A DNA stretch of 64,000 bases from Sulfurimonas sp. (GCF_041583195.1 NZ_JBFHGL010000003.1:62001-126000), one strand, 5' to 3'. Positions 1 to 8,463 are shown, counted from the stretch's first letter. Numbers and translations are program-made. The notes: generated by a model not told the origin, from the sequence alone.

Positions 1-9
1 TTGATACTC

Positions 10-228
10 TTAAAGAGCAGAAACGTTTTCAGCCTGTGGGCCTTTTTCACCCTGACCAATTTCAAAACTAACTTTTTGACCGTCATTAAGAGAAACACGT
101 TCATTTCCATTACTGTTAATTTGACGATAGTGTACGAATACATCTTTACCGCCGTTTTCTGGTTCGATAAAACCGAAACCTTTTTCACTGTTGAACCATT
201 TTACTGTTCCGTTTATTTGAGTTGCCAT
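10..228 (-). CDS. Cold-shock domain protein (CspA family)
   Basis: A 72-aa single cold-shock domain. It is an OB-fold that binds single-stranded RNA and DNA and normally acts as an RNA chaperone after temperature downshift or in stationary phase. Both nucleic-acid motifs are visible: RNP1 as KGFGFI (about residues 16-21) and RNP2 as VFVHY (about 30-34), with the usual KWFN opening. Length is normal for the family. The start is supported by AAAGGA about 6 nt upstream of the ATG. It stands alone, facing away from the TPR-methyltransferase. Which Csp paralogue it is cannot be told. Confidence 0.95.
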   Translation of the reverse strand: MATQINGTVKWFNSEKGFGFIEPENGGKDVFVHYRQINSNGNERVSLNDGQKVSFEIGQGEKGPQAENVSAL

Positions 229-275
229 TGCAATTCCTTTAGTTATTAATACATATCATTACTGAAATGCTCAAA

Positions 276-281
276 ATTATA
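276..281 (-). promoter_or_regulatory. Probable -10 box of the cold-shock gene
   Basis: TATAAT on the minus strand, about 48 nt before the cold-shock ATG, predicts a leader of roughly 40 nt. No good -35 is visible, as is usual for sigma-70 promoters in Campylobacterota. There is no long cspA-style leader unless another promoter lies further upstream. Confidence 0.45.
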
Positions 282-532
282 ATGTGGAGTGTTGTTCTGT
301 TGGGAGGTTAATACTGTAAACTGTAAGTAAGCAATAAAAATCTTGCCTTAGATGAAACTCTAAATCATCATTCGATTTGGAAAGTATAGCTGAATTGATA
401 TGTAATAGCAAGCTTTAAAAAAATAAATGTTTTATTTCGTATTTTAAAAAGTACATTATTTACTAGATAAGTTTTAATAAGTCATTATCTAAGTAATATT
501 TATTTAACCATTTACTTTAAAGGTTTAAATGC

Positions 533-538
533 TATACT
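533..538 (+). promoter_or_regulatory. Probable -10 box of the TPR-methyltransferase gene
   Basis: TATACT preceded by TGC (an extended -10) lies about 80 nt before the ATG at 618. It predicts a leader of about 70 nt that includes the hairpin at 592-614. Confidence 0.45.
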
Positions 539-591
539 CCCATAGAGCCTATTTTTATCTTTTTTGATTTAAAACTTAATTAATATTTTCT

Positions 592-614
592 GCAGCTCAG
601 TCCTTTGGAGCTGC
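592..614 (+). promoter_or_regulatory. Hairpin covering the ribosome binding site of the TPR-methyltransferase
   Basis: GCAGCTC (592-598) and GAGCTGC (608-614) form a perfect 7-bp GC-rich stem with a 9-nt loop. The 3' arm and loop edge contain the Shine-Dalgarno bases GGAG (607-610), 7 nt before the ATG at 618. The folded form would hide the ribosome binding site. A translational role is inference. Confidence 0.45.
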
Positions 615-617
615 TAT

Positions 618-1643
618 ATGAAAAAACAACCTACTACTGAAATTGACTCTAGTGAGATAGATGACTATCTTAAACAAGCAAATCACTATAACAATAATAA
701 CGATTATAAAAATGCACTTTTATATTTAAAAAAAGCAGTTAAATTAAATGACAAATGTTATATTTGCTATCACAATATAGCTAATATATATGATAAACTT
801 AATAAGTTTGAACTTAGTCTTTTTTACTTACAAAAGGCAATAAAAATAAACCCTGATTTTTCTGACGCTCTTTTTTCAATGGCACAATGCTATAGAAAAA
901 TGAAGAATGAAAATAAAATGCTCGAGTATCTTAATAAAACACTAGAAAAGACACCTGAACATCCAGGAGCGAATCATCTTTTAGCATCGACAAATAAAGA
1001 AACAAGTAGCCAATACTCTTCTGAGTATGCAGAAGATTTGTTTGACCGCTATGCTGATCATTTTGAAAACCATCTAGTAAATTCTCTGCAATACAAAGTA
1101 CCATCTATTATAAAAGAAAAACTACAATCTTTAAATCCTCCAAAAGATTCAAAAATCTTAGATTTAGGGTGTGGTACGGGACTGTTAGGAAAAGCTATTA
1201 TAGATATGTTTCCTAATATAGTCGGTGTAGATATATCTACCAACATGATAAAAGAAACAAGAAAAAAAGATATTTACACTACACTTTACATAGATGATAT
1301 TCATGATTTTCTCTTAGAAAATGTAAAAGAGTTTGATCTAATTTTAGCGGCAGATGTTTTCATATATATTGGAGATTTGCAAGTTGTCTTTTCTAGTGTG
1401 AGAAAGTGCCTAAATGATAACGGCTATTTTATATTTACTATTGAACTCTCCACAGAAGTTAATACATCAGACCATAAACTGGCAAAAAGCGGAAGGTTTT
1501 CTCATACTATGGAATATATAGAGTCCTTATGTAAAGAGGTCGGGTTTGATGTTCTAGATAAAGAGGAGATTATACTAAGACAAGAGAATCAAATTGGTCA
1601 AAAAGGGGCAGTCTTTACATTAAAGAACCTATCTGTTCGATAA
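618..1643 (+). CDS. TPR-repeat protein with class I SAM methyltransferase domain
   Basis: A 341-aa protein. Residues 16-115 hold about three tetratricopeptide repeats, and the rest is a Rossmann-fold methyltransferase whose SAM motif I, LDLGCGTG, is at 181-188. The linker (residues about 137-162, with DRYADHFENHL) matches the 'predicted methyltransferase containing TPR' group (COG4976 type). The substrate is unknown; the TPRs probably bind a partner or the target protein. It is monocistronic, with its own promoter and a hairpin over its ribosome binding site. No signal peptide, so it is cytoplasmic. The domain call is secure; the role is not known. Confidence 0.85.
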   Translation: MKKQPTTEIDSSEIDDYLKQANHYNNNNDYKNALLYLKKAVKLNDKCYICYHNIANIYDKLNKFELSLFYLQKAIKINPDFSDALFSMAQCYRKMKNENKMLEYLNKTLEKTPEHPGANHLLASTNKETSSQYSSEYAEDLFDRYADHFENHLVNSLQYKVPSIIKEKLQSLNPPKDSKILDLGCGTGLLGKAIIDMFPNIVGVDISTNMIKETRKKDIYTTLYIDDIHDFLLENVKEFDLILAADVFIYIGDLQVVFSSVRKCLNDNGYFIFTIELSTEVNTSDHKLAKSGRFSHTMEYIESLCKEVGFDVLDKEEIILRQENQIGQKGAVFTLKNLSVR

Positions 1644-1823
1644 AGTTTAATATGCCTTGATTTTTATATTGGAACGTAAAGTAAATATATTAGCTGTACG
1701 TGTTACTCAAAGCCTTAGAAATATTTGAATGCTATAAAAAGCTGAGTTTCACTAACTCTTGCTACAATTACAATAATATTTTAGAATAAAAGCTATAAAT
1801 AGTGTAATTTATGGAGTTGTAGG

Positions 1824-2195
1824 ATGCAGATAAGAGTTTATTATGAAGATACAGATACAGGTGGTATAGTATACCATTCAAACTATTTAAACTTTTGTGA
1901 ACGTGCAAGGAGTGAAGTTTTTTTTAGTCGCGGTATGACACCTGAACTTGAAAATGGACATTTCGTAGCTAGAAAGATAGTAGCTGATTATTATAGACCT
2001 GCAAAACTTGGAGATGTTTTAGATGTTAAAACAGAACTACTAGAGATGAAAAACGCATCTTTTTCGTTAAAACAAACGGTATATAAAGATGATGTTAAAC
2101 TTTTTGAACTTGTGATCACGTTAGCCTACATAGATTTTGAAGGACGTGCACAAAAGCTAAACGAGGTAAAAGAATTTTTATTAGAATTATTCTAG
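1824..2195 (+). CDS. ybgC: Acyl-CoA thioesterase, YbgC/4HBT hot-dog family
   Basis: A 123-aa hot-dog protein hydrolysing acyl-CoA or acyl-ACP thioesters. In many Gram-negative bacteria YbgC is encoded beside tol-pal, but no tol-pal genes are here. The family motif YYEDTDTGGIVYHSNY is at residues 6-21, and D11 aligns with the catalytic Asp (D18 of E. coli YbgC). An extended -10 candidate (TGC-TACAAT, 1763-1768) and the SD TAGGA precede the ATG. The 3' end overlaps the opposing gene by 9 bp. The family call is strong; the physiological substrate is unknown. Confidence 0.88.
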   Translation: MQIRVYYEDTDTGGIVYHSNYLNFCERARSEVFFSRGMTPELENGHFVARKIVADYYRPAKLGDVLDVKTELLEMKNASFSLKQTVYKDDVKLFELVITLAYIDFEGRAQKLNEVKEFLLELF

Positions 2196-3458
2196 TTTTG
2201 AAATATACTTTATAAACCTCGTTTTAGATGGTTGCAGTAACTCTATAGGGTACTGCATCTGATTATCAACTACCTTTATTTTGTATTGTCTATCCTGTTT
2301 TGTAATTAGGTTAAAAAAGTAATCTATTCCTACAGTAGTAGTATAGTTAATCCAATCATACACTATATCGTTTCCTAAAAGAGCATTTGTTTCTGTAAAT
2401 ATAGAGTTATTCTCTGTAATAGAGTTTGCTATAACCATATTTTCTCTGTCTTCATACTGTGTAAGTGACAAGATCAAAGGATCGTAGTTTATTTGAGTAG
2501 ATAATACATTTGTCGCATTTGTATCGTACATTGTAAGTTGAGAGATGATCATTGAGCTTTTTACAATAGGTGTATTTACAATAAATGATCCCTCTTTGAT
2601 AGCTTCGTTTTCAGAAAGTTGCTCTTCTAAGTTTGTAGTTCGTCTAGGTATTGAAAATTTTACTATACTGCGATTATCATCATAAGCTACTACTTCTGTT
2701 TGTTGTTCATCTTCAGAGTCATTAAACTCTGTTGGTTGAACATCTTTATACATATACTTTGTCTCTTGATATTCGGCAAGTTTTTTACCTGTTGAAGACT
2801 GATCGTAAAAAACTACTAGAGGGGATACAGCTTCTTTTAAAAGCATATCACTTTGAGCTTTGTAGTCAATTCCTCCAAAATACACATTCTGTAAGCTGGA
2901 ATTTGTATCTTTTTTATGTATAGTCGGAAAGTATACATTTTCATACGGTCTTAATGATATAAGAGTTTCTGCACCTTCTTTTGTAAAAGGGGCAATGATA
3001 TATCCAAAGCCGTCTTTTTGAATTTGAGTTAGTGCTTCTTGAATATCTTCTTTACTTTCATTATCAATGTTATATGTTTTTAGATCGAAGTTCTGATTTC
3101 TGGCTATAAGATATGCAAAAGATGCATTAGTTGTAGATGCTGCGTAACGACCTATTTTTTTATGAGGTAAAAGAAGTGCGATTTTAAGTCTGTCACTAAC
3201 TTGTGAACCAAGATTTAATATAGATATGCTCATCATCCTTACTTCATCTTGAGCAGGATCATCAAGTTTAGTTTGTGCATGAGCTAAAAATGATAAGATC
3301 ATATCGTTATCAAGCAATTCTTGAAGACAATCTTCATTACACGGATAAGGATCCAGGTTTTGAATATATGTTTTAGGCAGAGGTATGTTAGATATTAAAT
3401 AGCTCTGTGCATTAAGTATTACAGATAAAAATGTAATTATTAAAAATATTATTTTCAT
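2187..3458 (-). CDS. Putative exported protein with periplasmic-binding-protein-like fold
   Basis: A 423-aa protein with an N-terminal hydrophobic signal (residues 1-17, followed by AQS), so periplasmic or envelope-anchored. The segment beginning KIALLLPHKKIGRYAA (about residues 92-107), followed by an alternating beta/alpha pattern, recalls type I periplasmic-binding folds such as the LpoA/LppC penicillin-binding-protein activators. That is a weak resemblance by eye and no function is assigned. The start ATG overlaps the stop of the upstream UDG-like gene by 4 bp, so the two are probably translationally coupled. It converges with ybgC. Confidence 0.6.
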   Translation of the reverse strand: MKIIFLIITFLSVILNAQSYLISNIPLPKTYIQNLDPYPCNEDCLQELLDNDMILSFLAHAQTKLDDPAQDEVRMMSISILNLGSQVSDRLKIALLLPHKKIGRYAASTTNASFAYLIARNQNFDLKTYNIDNESKEDIQEALTQIQKDGFGYIIAPFTKEGAETLISLRPYENVYFPTIHKKDTNSSLQNVYFGGIDYKAQSDMLLKEAVSPLVVFYDQSSTGKKLAEYQETKYMYKDVQPTEFNDSEDEQQTEVVAYDDNRSIVKFSIPRRTTNLEEQLSENEAIKEGSFIVNTPIVKSSMIISQLTMYDTNATNVLSTQINYDPLILSLTQYEDRENMVIANSITENNSIFTETNALLGNDIVYDWINYTTTVGIDYFFNLITKQDRQYKIKVVDNQMQYPIELLQPSKTRFIKYISKLE

Positions 3459-4111
3459 AAACAGCTCTTTATAGTTATAAGGTCATTATATGTTGTTTTT
3501 TTGCTCTCAGGATTTCTAAGCAAGAAACTTGGATGATGAATAGGAACTAGTTTATATTCTCTAAAATCAATTACATGTCCCCTGACATTTTCAAAGTCTT
3601 CATCAACTCCCGTTATTTTAGCATATGCTTCTTTACCTAAAGTAACAATTACTTTAGGTTTTATAAATTCTATTTGTGAAAAAAGATAATTTTTACAAGA
3701 TTCCCATTCAGACTGAGAAGGCTTATTTGCGTTTAAAGGCTTACATTTGACGGCATGTGTGTAGAAAATATTCTCAGTCGTAAGTTCTAGTACGTTTTCT
3801 ATCATTTTTTTTAAAATTTCACCGCTTCTTCCGGAGTAATAAGAGTTCAGTTTATCGTCGTTTTGAGACACACTGTAGTCTACTATCATAAGATCTGCAT
3901 CTTTGTTTCCAAATCCAGGCATACTTTGAGAACGTGATTTACTTAAATCACAAAGATGACATAAAGATATGTTCTGATACAATTGAGAAATATTTAACGG
4001 TTTTTCATTATGTGAATTTGAATTAATTGAAAAAGGATCGGTATATTCATAGCCCAGAGCTTTTAAACGATAGAGGTTTTGTAAAAGTGCCAGGTTTTGA
4101 TAAGAATCCAA
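3455..4111 (-). CDS. Family-4-type uracil-DNA glycosylase homologue with altered catalytic motif
   Basis: A 218-aa protein. Four cysteines that would bind the [4Fe-4S] cluster of family 4 UDGs are present (C51, C54, C123, C139). The C-terminal motif HHPSFLLRNP (192-201) and the central VIVTLGKEA block are typical. However, the motif normally reading G-E-A/G-P-G after the first beta strand is replaced by VDYSVSQ (77-83). Family 4 enzymes remove uracil from DNA; with this motif changed, activity or specificity may differ. An N-terminal extension of about 45 residues precedes the Cys motif. It is coupled to the exported protein downstream. Confidence 0.75.
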   Translation of the reverse strand: MDSYQNLALLQNLYRLKALGYEYTDPFSINSNSHNEKPLNISQLYQNISLCHLCDLSKSRSQSMPGFGNKDADLMIVDYSVSQNDDKLNSYYSGRSGEILKKMIENVLELTTENIFYTHAVKCKPLNANKPSQSEWESCKNYLFSQIEFIKPKVIVTLGKEAYAKITGVDEDFENVRGHVIDFREYKLVPIHHPSFLLRNPESKKTTYNDLITIKSCL

Positions 4112-4144
4112 ATATTCACCTTCATATATAGTTTGAACTGTAAT

Positions 4145-4150
4145 TATAAT
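4145..4150 (+). promoter_or_regulatory. Probable -10 box of the EAL gene, very close to its start
   Basis: TATAAT ends only 10 nt before the TTG start at 4161, so the transcript would begin around 4156-4158 with almost no leader. The AGGAAT (4151-4156) that looks like a ribosome binding site would then lie outside the mRNA. Confidence 0.4.
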
Positions 4151-4160
4151 AGGAATTGTT

Positions 4161-5732
4161 TTGCATAAAGATAAAAATAAAACACTTGATATAAAAGAAT
4201 ATCTATTAGAATCATCATCGGAAGTTGAAAAGACTGTTAGAGAAATTTCTGAACTAGACTGTAAGCATATGTTAATTCATGTGTATTCAATAATACATAA
4301 CACTGTATTGGTTCAAAATTTAAAGCAGGAACTTTCAAAAAGAGTTGAAAATGCCGAAGTCGTGTTGTTAAAACATAATGATAGGACAAAAACTAGGGTA
4401 GTTGTATACGGCTACTATATGGATAGTACAGAAAATGATCTGCAAAGTAATATATTAAACACTTTAAATGATAATAACTATAAACTAGCAGAAGAGTTAA
4501 AGCAATGTAAAACAGAGTTCTTAAGTAGATACTTTACAGATAACCTGACTCATCTTCCAAACCTTTATAAACTAAGAAAAGACTTGGGAGACAGTGAAGA
4601 GAGTACTTTAATAAATATAATTGTAGATGACTTTAGTACGATTAATAACTTTTACGGCTTTATAGTAGGGGATTATGTATTAGAGCAAATAGGTAAATTT
4701 TTAGAAGAAAACATTAAAGACCAAGTTTACAGAATCTCAGGTACTGAGTTTGCAGTTCTTATAGAAAAAAATTTGACTTTTTATGATTTAAAACAATATT
4801 TAGAAGAACTGTATAAAAAGATCAATTTTATTCAAGTAGATTATCAAGGTTCACAGATCGCTATGAGTTTAACACTCTCATCAAGTGCAAGTTCTACAAA
4901 TGAAAATATGTTTGCTAAAGTTTCTATGGCTTTAAAATATGCACGAGATAATCAACTACCGTTTTGGATATATGAAGACAGCATGAGACTTGAAAATCAG
5001 TATGAGCAAAATTTAGATGTATCTGCAAAAGTTAGACATGCTGTTGAAAATTCAAAAATAATTCCATATTTTCAACCCATAGTAGACAATAAAACAGGGA
5101 AAATTGTTAAATATGAATGTTTAGCAAGACTGCTTGACGAGTCTGACAATGTAGTTAGTCCTGCTCTGTTTATACCTTTATCAAAAAGAATTAAAGTATA
5201 TAATTTAATAACAAAAATCATAATAGATAAGTCTTTTGAAGTCTTTAAAGACAATAATTATGACTTTAGCATAAACTTATCTATTGATGATGTTATGAAT
5301 ACGGAAATCTTCAAGTTTATAATAGATAAGTTAGAAGCTTCAGATGCTTCAGATAGGGTTACTTTTGAGATTGTTGAATCCGAAGCTATTGTTGATTTTA
5401 CAAAAGTATCAAAGTTTATAAATCAGGTAAAAAGACATGGCGCAAAAATAGCTATTGATGATTTTGGAGACGGGTATTCTAACTTCTCATATCTTATAAA
5501 AATGGACGTTGATTTTATAAAAATAGACGGTTCTTTGATCAGCAATATAGATGTAGATGTAAATTCACGTTTAGTAGTTGAGACAATAGTTGATTTTGCT
5601 AAAAAACTAAACATAAAAACAATAGCTGAATATGTTCATTCAAGCACAGTATCGGATAAAGTTAAAGAGCTTGGAATTGATTATTCACAAGGTTATTATA
5701 TAGATAAACCTTCTTTAAATATACAAAGCTGA
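4161..5732 (+). CDS. c-di-GMP phosphodiesterase with degenerate GGDEF and intact EAL domain
   Basis: A 523-aa cytoplasmic protein starting at TTG. The N-terminal ~110 residues are a small unassigned domain, faintly FIST-like. Residues ~120-275 are a GGDEF domain whose signature reads GTEF (194-197), so cyclase activity is unlikely. Residues ~285-520 are an EAL domain with the metal and catalytic residues present: E319 in ECLAR (EAL variant), N372, E403, D433-D434 in DDFG, K454 and E490. The likely reaction is hydrolysis of c-di-GMP to pGpG. It converges with, and overlaps by 37 bp, a diguanylate cyclase gene. Confidence 0.88.
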   Translation: MHKDKNKTLDIKEYLLESSSEVEKTVREISELDCKHMLIHVYSIIHNTVLVQNLKQELSKRVENAEVVLLKHNDRTKTRVVVYGYYMDSTENDLQSNILNTLNDNNYKLAEELKQCKTEFLSRYFTDNLTHLPNLYKLRKDLGDSEESTLINIIVDDFSTINNFYGFIVGDYVLEQIGKFLEENIKDQVYRISGTEFAVLIEKNLTFYDLKQYLEELYKKINFIQVDYQGSQIAMSLTLSSSASSTNENMFAKVSMALKYARDNQLPFWIYEDSMRLENQYEQNLDVSAKVRHAVENSKIIPYFQPIVDNKTGKIVKYECLARLLDESDNVVSPALFIPLSKRIKVYNLITKIIIDKSFEVFKDNNYDFSINLSIDDVMNTEIFKFIIDKLEASDASDRVTFEIVESEAIVDFTKVSKFINQVKRHGAKIAIDDFGDGYSNFSYLIKMDVDFIKIDGSLISNIDVDVNSRLVVETIVDFAKKLNIKTIAEYVHSSTVSDKVKELGIDYSQGYYIDKPSLNIQS

Positions 5733-7852
5733 TTTTTACCATTTTCTTTCGCTTTGTACAGTGCTTTATCGGCTCTATTTAGGGCACTGTCAATATTCTT
5801 GTCATCTTTTAAAACATTATCTACACCTAAACTAATGGTAAATTTTATTTTTAGGTTTTTGTCTATAGTCACTATTTCATTTTCAACTATAGCTCTAAGT
5901 TTCGATGCTATATTCGTCGCACCCTTTGAGTCTGTATGTGGGAGAAGAACTATAAACTCTTCACCGCCGAATCTTGCTATTATGTCACTCTCTCTGGTAT
6001 GCGTTGTTAAAATATTTGATAGGCTTTTTATAACTTCATCTCCGACAGCATGACCATGAGTATCATTTATTTGTTTAAAATTATCAATATCAAGCATTAT
6101 GATTCCAATATCAGTTTTTTCTCTTTTTGAAATGGTTAAAAGATTAGAAGCTACATCATATAAATATCTTCTGTTGTATAGATTAGTTAAAGGATCCCTG
6201 TTAGCTTGTTCAACGAGTTTATCCTGCAGTGCTTTTAGCTCTTTGTTTGCAAGTGATAGCCTTCTGTATGCGTAAATACCTATAGCTGCTAATATTGTAG
6301 CAATTACTAAGATTTTTATAATAAGACTATAGTCAGTGCCTTTTTCATATTTAATAGCTATATACCTATTTAATATATCTTGATGTTTACGACTTGATAT
6401 ACTCTGAATAGATTTTTCGAAAATATTTTGAAGTATAGGTTCATCGTTTCTAGTACCTATGCCAAGTTCCCATTTTTCATCAAATTTACCTGTGATTTTT
6501 AACTCACCCATGAAGTTTTTTTGAAAAGCATAACCTACACTTGCCAGCGTGCCGATAAAACCATATAGTTCACCGTTTATAACTTTTTGCAAACCGTCAT
6601 TTATATTTTTTACGTCTACTACTTTTATATTTTTGTACTTTTGTCTTATGATTTCGTTAAATGCATAACCTTTTACAATACCTATTCTTTGATCTTCTAT
6701 ATTTCTCATATCATTTATAAACGGTACATGCATATTTGTCGCAAGAACTAAAGGTATACTCAAATACGGAGAGGTAAAATTCATATATTCTTTGCGTTCA
6801 GGTGTTTCCATAGCTAAAGAATAGATATCACAACCTCTTGTTTTAGCAATTTGTATTGATTCCGTCCAGGTGCTTGATGGTACTACTTTTATAGGTATGC
6901 CTATTTTACTTTCAAACAACTTGAAATATTCAGCAGTCATGCCAATATGCTTTCCATTTTGATCAAATTTTTCATATGGCATCCAATTTGGATCGATACA
7001 CATCTTAATAACTTTTTTATTTTTAAGATATTGATGTTGTTCTTTTGTAAAAACAAGCTCTTTTGTATTTGTCTTTGAAAACCATTTTTTTTGAATGTCC
7101 AGTTTTTCAGTTGTGGTTAAATTATCATATGCTTTATTTAAAATACTTATTAGTTCAGGAGAAGTTTTATGTGCTACAAAATATAGGTACTTTTTCTTAT
7201 ATGCTTGATCTTCAATATATCCGCCATGTTTGACATTTGTAATAATATTCTCACTCATCAGAAACTTGATTGTATTAATGTTGTCTACAATAGCATCAAC
7301 TTTATTCATTGATAGAGCTTCTAGCATACTCAAGCTATTTGGTAGTTCTATTATAGTGGCATTTGGGTACTTCTTTTTTAAAGTTTTAACAATATCCCAA
7401 TCTTTTCCTGTTGCAATAGTTTTACCGTCTAAATCTTCACTTGAGTGTATACTGTTTTCGTCTGTTCTTATAATATAGGAGTTTTTATATGGCATATATG
7501 GAGCTGAAAAAAGATATTTATTATCTCTTGATTTATTCCATGCCATAGTATGCATCAGATCTATTTTGTTGTTGTTAAATTTTTCTAAAAGCTCACTCCA
7601 AGAAGGAGCGTTTATAAACTTAACTTTTATTCCGGATTTTTCAGCTAGTTTTTTTATTAGATCTACAGAGTATCCTCTGGCTACTCCATTTCTATTATAG
7701 TCACATGGAGCCCAATCACTTTGATTGCTGACTTTTACTACAGAGTGTTGCTTGATCCAGTCTTTTTCTTTTTTTGTCAGATTGAGTTGATCGGCTAGTA
7801 TAAAGTTATTAAATATTAAAAAGTAAGTAGTAAAAACTAAAATGTATTTCAT
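5696..7852 (-). CDS. Diguanylate cyclase with tandem periplasmic solute-binding sensor domains
   Basis: A 718-aa membrane protein. A signal sequence (1-20) is followed by two type-3 solute-binding domains (about 30-260 and 275-495) as in amino-acid sensors, a transmembrane helix near 515-535 and a C-terminal GGDEF domain. The active site is intact (GGEEF at 629-633), and the inhibitory I-site RESD lies five residues upstream. Ligand binding in the periplasm presumably controls c-di-GMP synthesis in the cytoplasm. Only a distant SD-like GGGGA is seen, inside a short tandem repeat upstream. The end overlaps the opposing EAL phosphodiesterase gene. Confidence 0.92.
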   Translation of the reverse strand: MKYILVFTTYFLIFNNFILADQLNLTKKEKDWIKQHSVVKVSNQSDWAPCDYNRNGVARGYSVDLIKKLAEKSGIKVKFINAPSWSELLEKFNNNKIDLMHTMAWNKSRDNKYLFSAPYMPYKNSYIIRTDENSIHSSEDLDGKTIATGKDWDIVKTLKKKYPNATIIELPNSLSMLEALSMNKVDAIVDNINTIKFLMSENIITNVKHGGYIEDQAYKKKYLYFVAHKTSPELISILNKAYDNLTTTEKLDIQKKWFSKTNTKELVFTKEQHQYLKNKKVIKMCIDPNWMPYEKFDQNGKHIGMTAEYFKLFESKIGIPIKVVPSSTWTESIQIAKTRGCDIYSLAMETPERKEYMNFTSPYLSIPLVLATNMHVPFINDMRNIEDQRIGIVKGYAFNEIIRQKYKNIKVVDVKNINDGLQKVINGELYGFIGTLASVGYAFQKNFMGELKITGKFDEKWELGIGTRNDEPILQNIFEKSIQSISSRKHQDILNRYIAIKYEKGTDYSLIIKILVIATILAAIGIYAYRRLSLANKELKALQDKLVEQANRDPLTNLYNRRYLYDVASNLLTISKREKTDIGIIMLDIDNFKQINDTHGHAVGDEVIKSLSNILTTHTRESDIIARFGGEEFIVLLPHTDSKGATNIASKLRAIVENEIVTIDKNLKIKFTISLGVDNVLKDDKNIDSALNRADKALYKAKENGKNQLCIFKEGLSI

Positions 7853-7858
7853 ATAAAT

Positions 7859-7885
7859 TTAAATATCCCCTTCTTAAATATCCCC
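7859..7885 (-). repeat. Tandem 12-bp repeat in the leader of the sensor-cyclase gene
   Basis: TTAAATATCCCC occurs twice (7859-7870 and 7874-7885) with a 3-bp spacer. In the mRNA sense this is GGGGATATTTAA twice, ending a few bases before the start codon at 7852. Each copy carries an SD-like GGGGA. It could be a regulator site or a duplicated ribosome-loading site. Confidence 0.6.
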
Positions 7886-7950
7886 ATATTTGTTTAATTA
7901 TATCATTTTAGATAAAAACTAAGTTTAAAATAATGTGATATTTGAATAAT

Positions 7951-7964
7951 TAACATAAATGTTA
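7951..7964. promoter_or_regulatory. Palindromic candidate operator
   Basis: TAACAT-AA-ATGTTA is a perfect 6+6 palindrome about 100 bp upstream of the sensor-cyclase gene, inside a wider TTAACA/TGTTAA inverted pair (7950-7971). Its shape recalls CRP/FNR-type operators, but no specific regulator can be named. Confidence 0.25.
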
Positions 7965-8040
7965 TTGTTAATGTTACTTAAGTTAAAAGATGTGATCGTT
8001 AAAAAAACGTATTGAGATAAAATGTGATAGTTGTTAAAAA

Positions 8041-8060
8041 AAGCCCTAAGAGTAGGGCTT
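8041..8060 (-). terminator. Rho-independent terminator of the superoxide reductase gene
   Basis: AAGCCCT (8041-8047) and AGGGCTT (8054-8060) form a 7-bp GC-containing stem with a 6-nt loop, starting about 16 bp after the stop codon. In minus-strand sense it is followed immediately by a run of T (complement of 8034-8040). Confidence 0.85.
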
Positions 8061-8076
8061 TAAAATATAAGGAGTG

Positions 8077-8463
8077 TTATTCAGCTACTTCAACAGTTAC
8101 AGGAGTTGATTCCCAAACACCGTGTTTAGTACAGTATGCATGAGCAACTAAGTCTAGTTTTTTACCCATTGGACGGATATTAAAAGTTACAGTTGTATGA
8201 GACTTTTCATTTCCTAATGTACCTGCTACGAAGTCAGCACGTGCTAAAAGAGTTTCACCATTGTAAAGTGCGATGTTAGCAATGTAGTGATCAAAGTCAT
8301 CTGGGTGAGTGTACTCTTCTCCCATTTTTACAGTTACAGCGAACATTTCACCTTTTTTTGCACTTGAATCACAGTGAATAAACGGTGAGTGACGGTCAAT
8401 ATAATCTTTTTTAGCTTCTCTTTCTACAGTGTCGATGTCAACGTATTTGTTAATCTTTGGCAT
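8077..8463 (-). CDS. Superoxide reductase (class II desulfoferrodoxin/neelaredoxin type)
   Basis: A 128-aa one-domain protein. It should reduce superoxide to hydrogen peroxide at a mononuclear Fe(His)4Cys centre in the cytoplasm. All five ligands can be placed: H25, H53, H59, C111 and H114 (motifs RHSP, THPDDFDHYI and YCTKHG). No N-terminal desulforedoxin Cys4 domain is present. The second-sphere Glu-Lys that usually precedes the first His is here D23-R24. SD AAAGGA precedes the ATG, and a strong terminator follows. Monocistronic; fits a microaerophile or sulfidic lifestyle. Confidence 0.87.
   Translation of the reverse strand: MPKINKYVDIDTVEREAKKDYIDRHSPFIHCDSSAKKGEMFAVTVKMGEEYTHPDDFDHYIANIALYNGETLLARADFVAGTLGNEKSHTTVTFNIRPMGKKLDLVAHAYCTKHGVWESTPVTVEVAE

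Larger units (their letters stand above)
229..617. other. Divergent intergenic region
   Basis: 389 bp without a credible gene between the cold-shock gene and the TPR-methyltransferase. It holds the two divergent promoter candidates, a weak all-A/T hairpin (AAATAAA/TTTATTT, 421-437) and, at its right end, the GC-rich hairpin over the ribosome binding site described separately. A small RNA cannot be excluded, but no clear promoter-terminator pair was found. Confidence 0.5.

Noticed and set aside
1-249. Open 82-aa frame on the plus strand at the window start
   Set aside because: It is antisense to the cold-shock gene and has no ribosome binding site or recognisable content.
421-437. AAATAAA/TTTATTT hairpin as terminator
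   Set aside because: All A/T, 3-nt loop, no gene end nearby; expected by chance in this composition.
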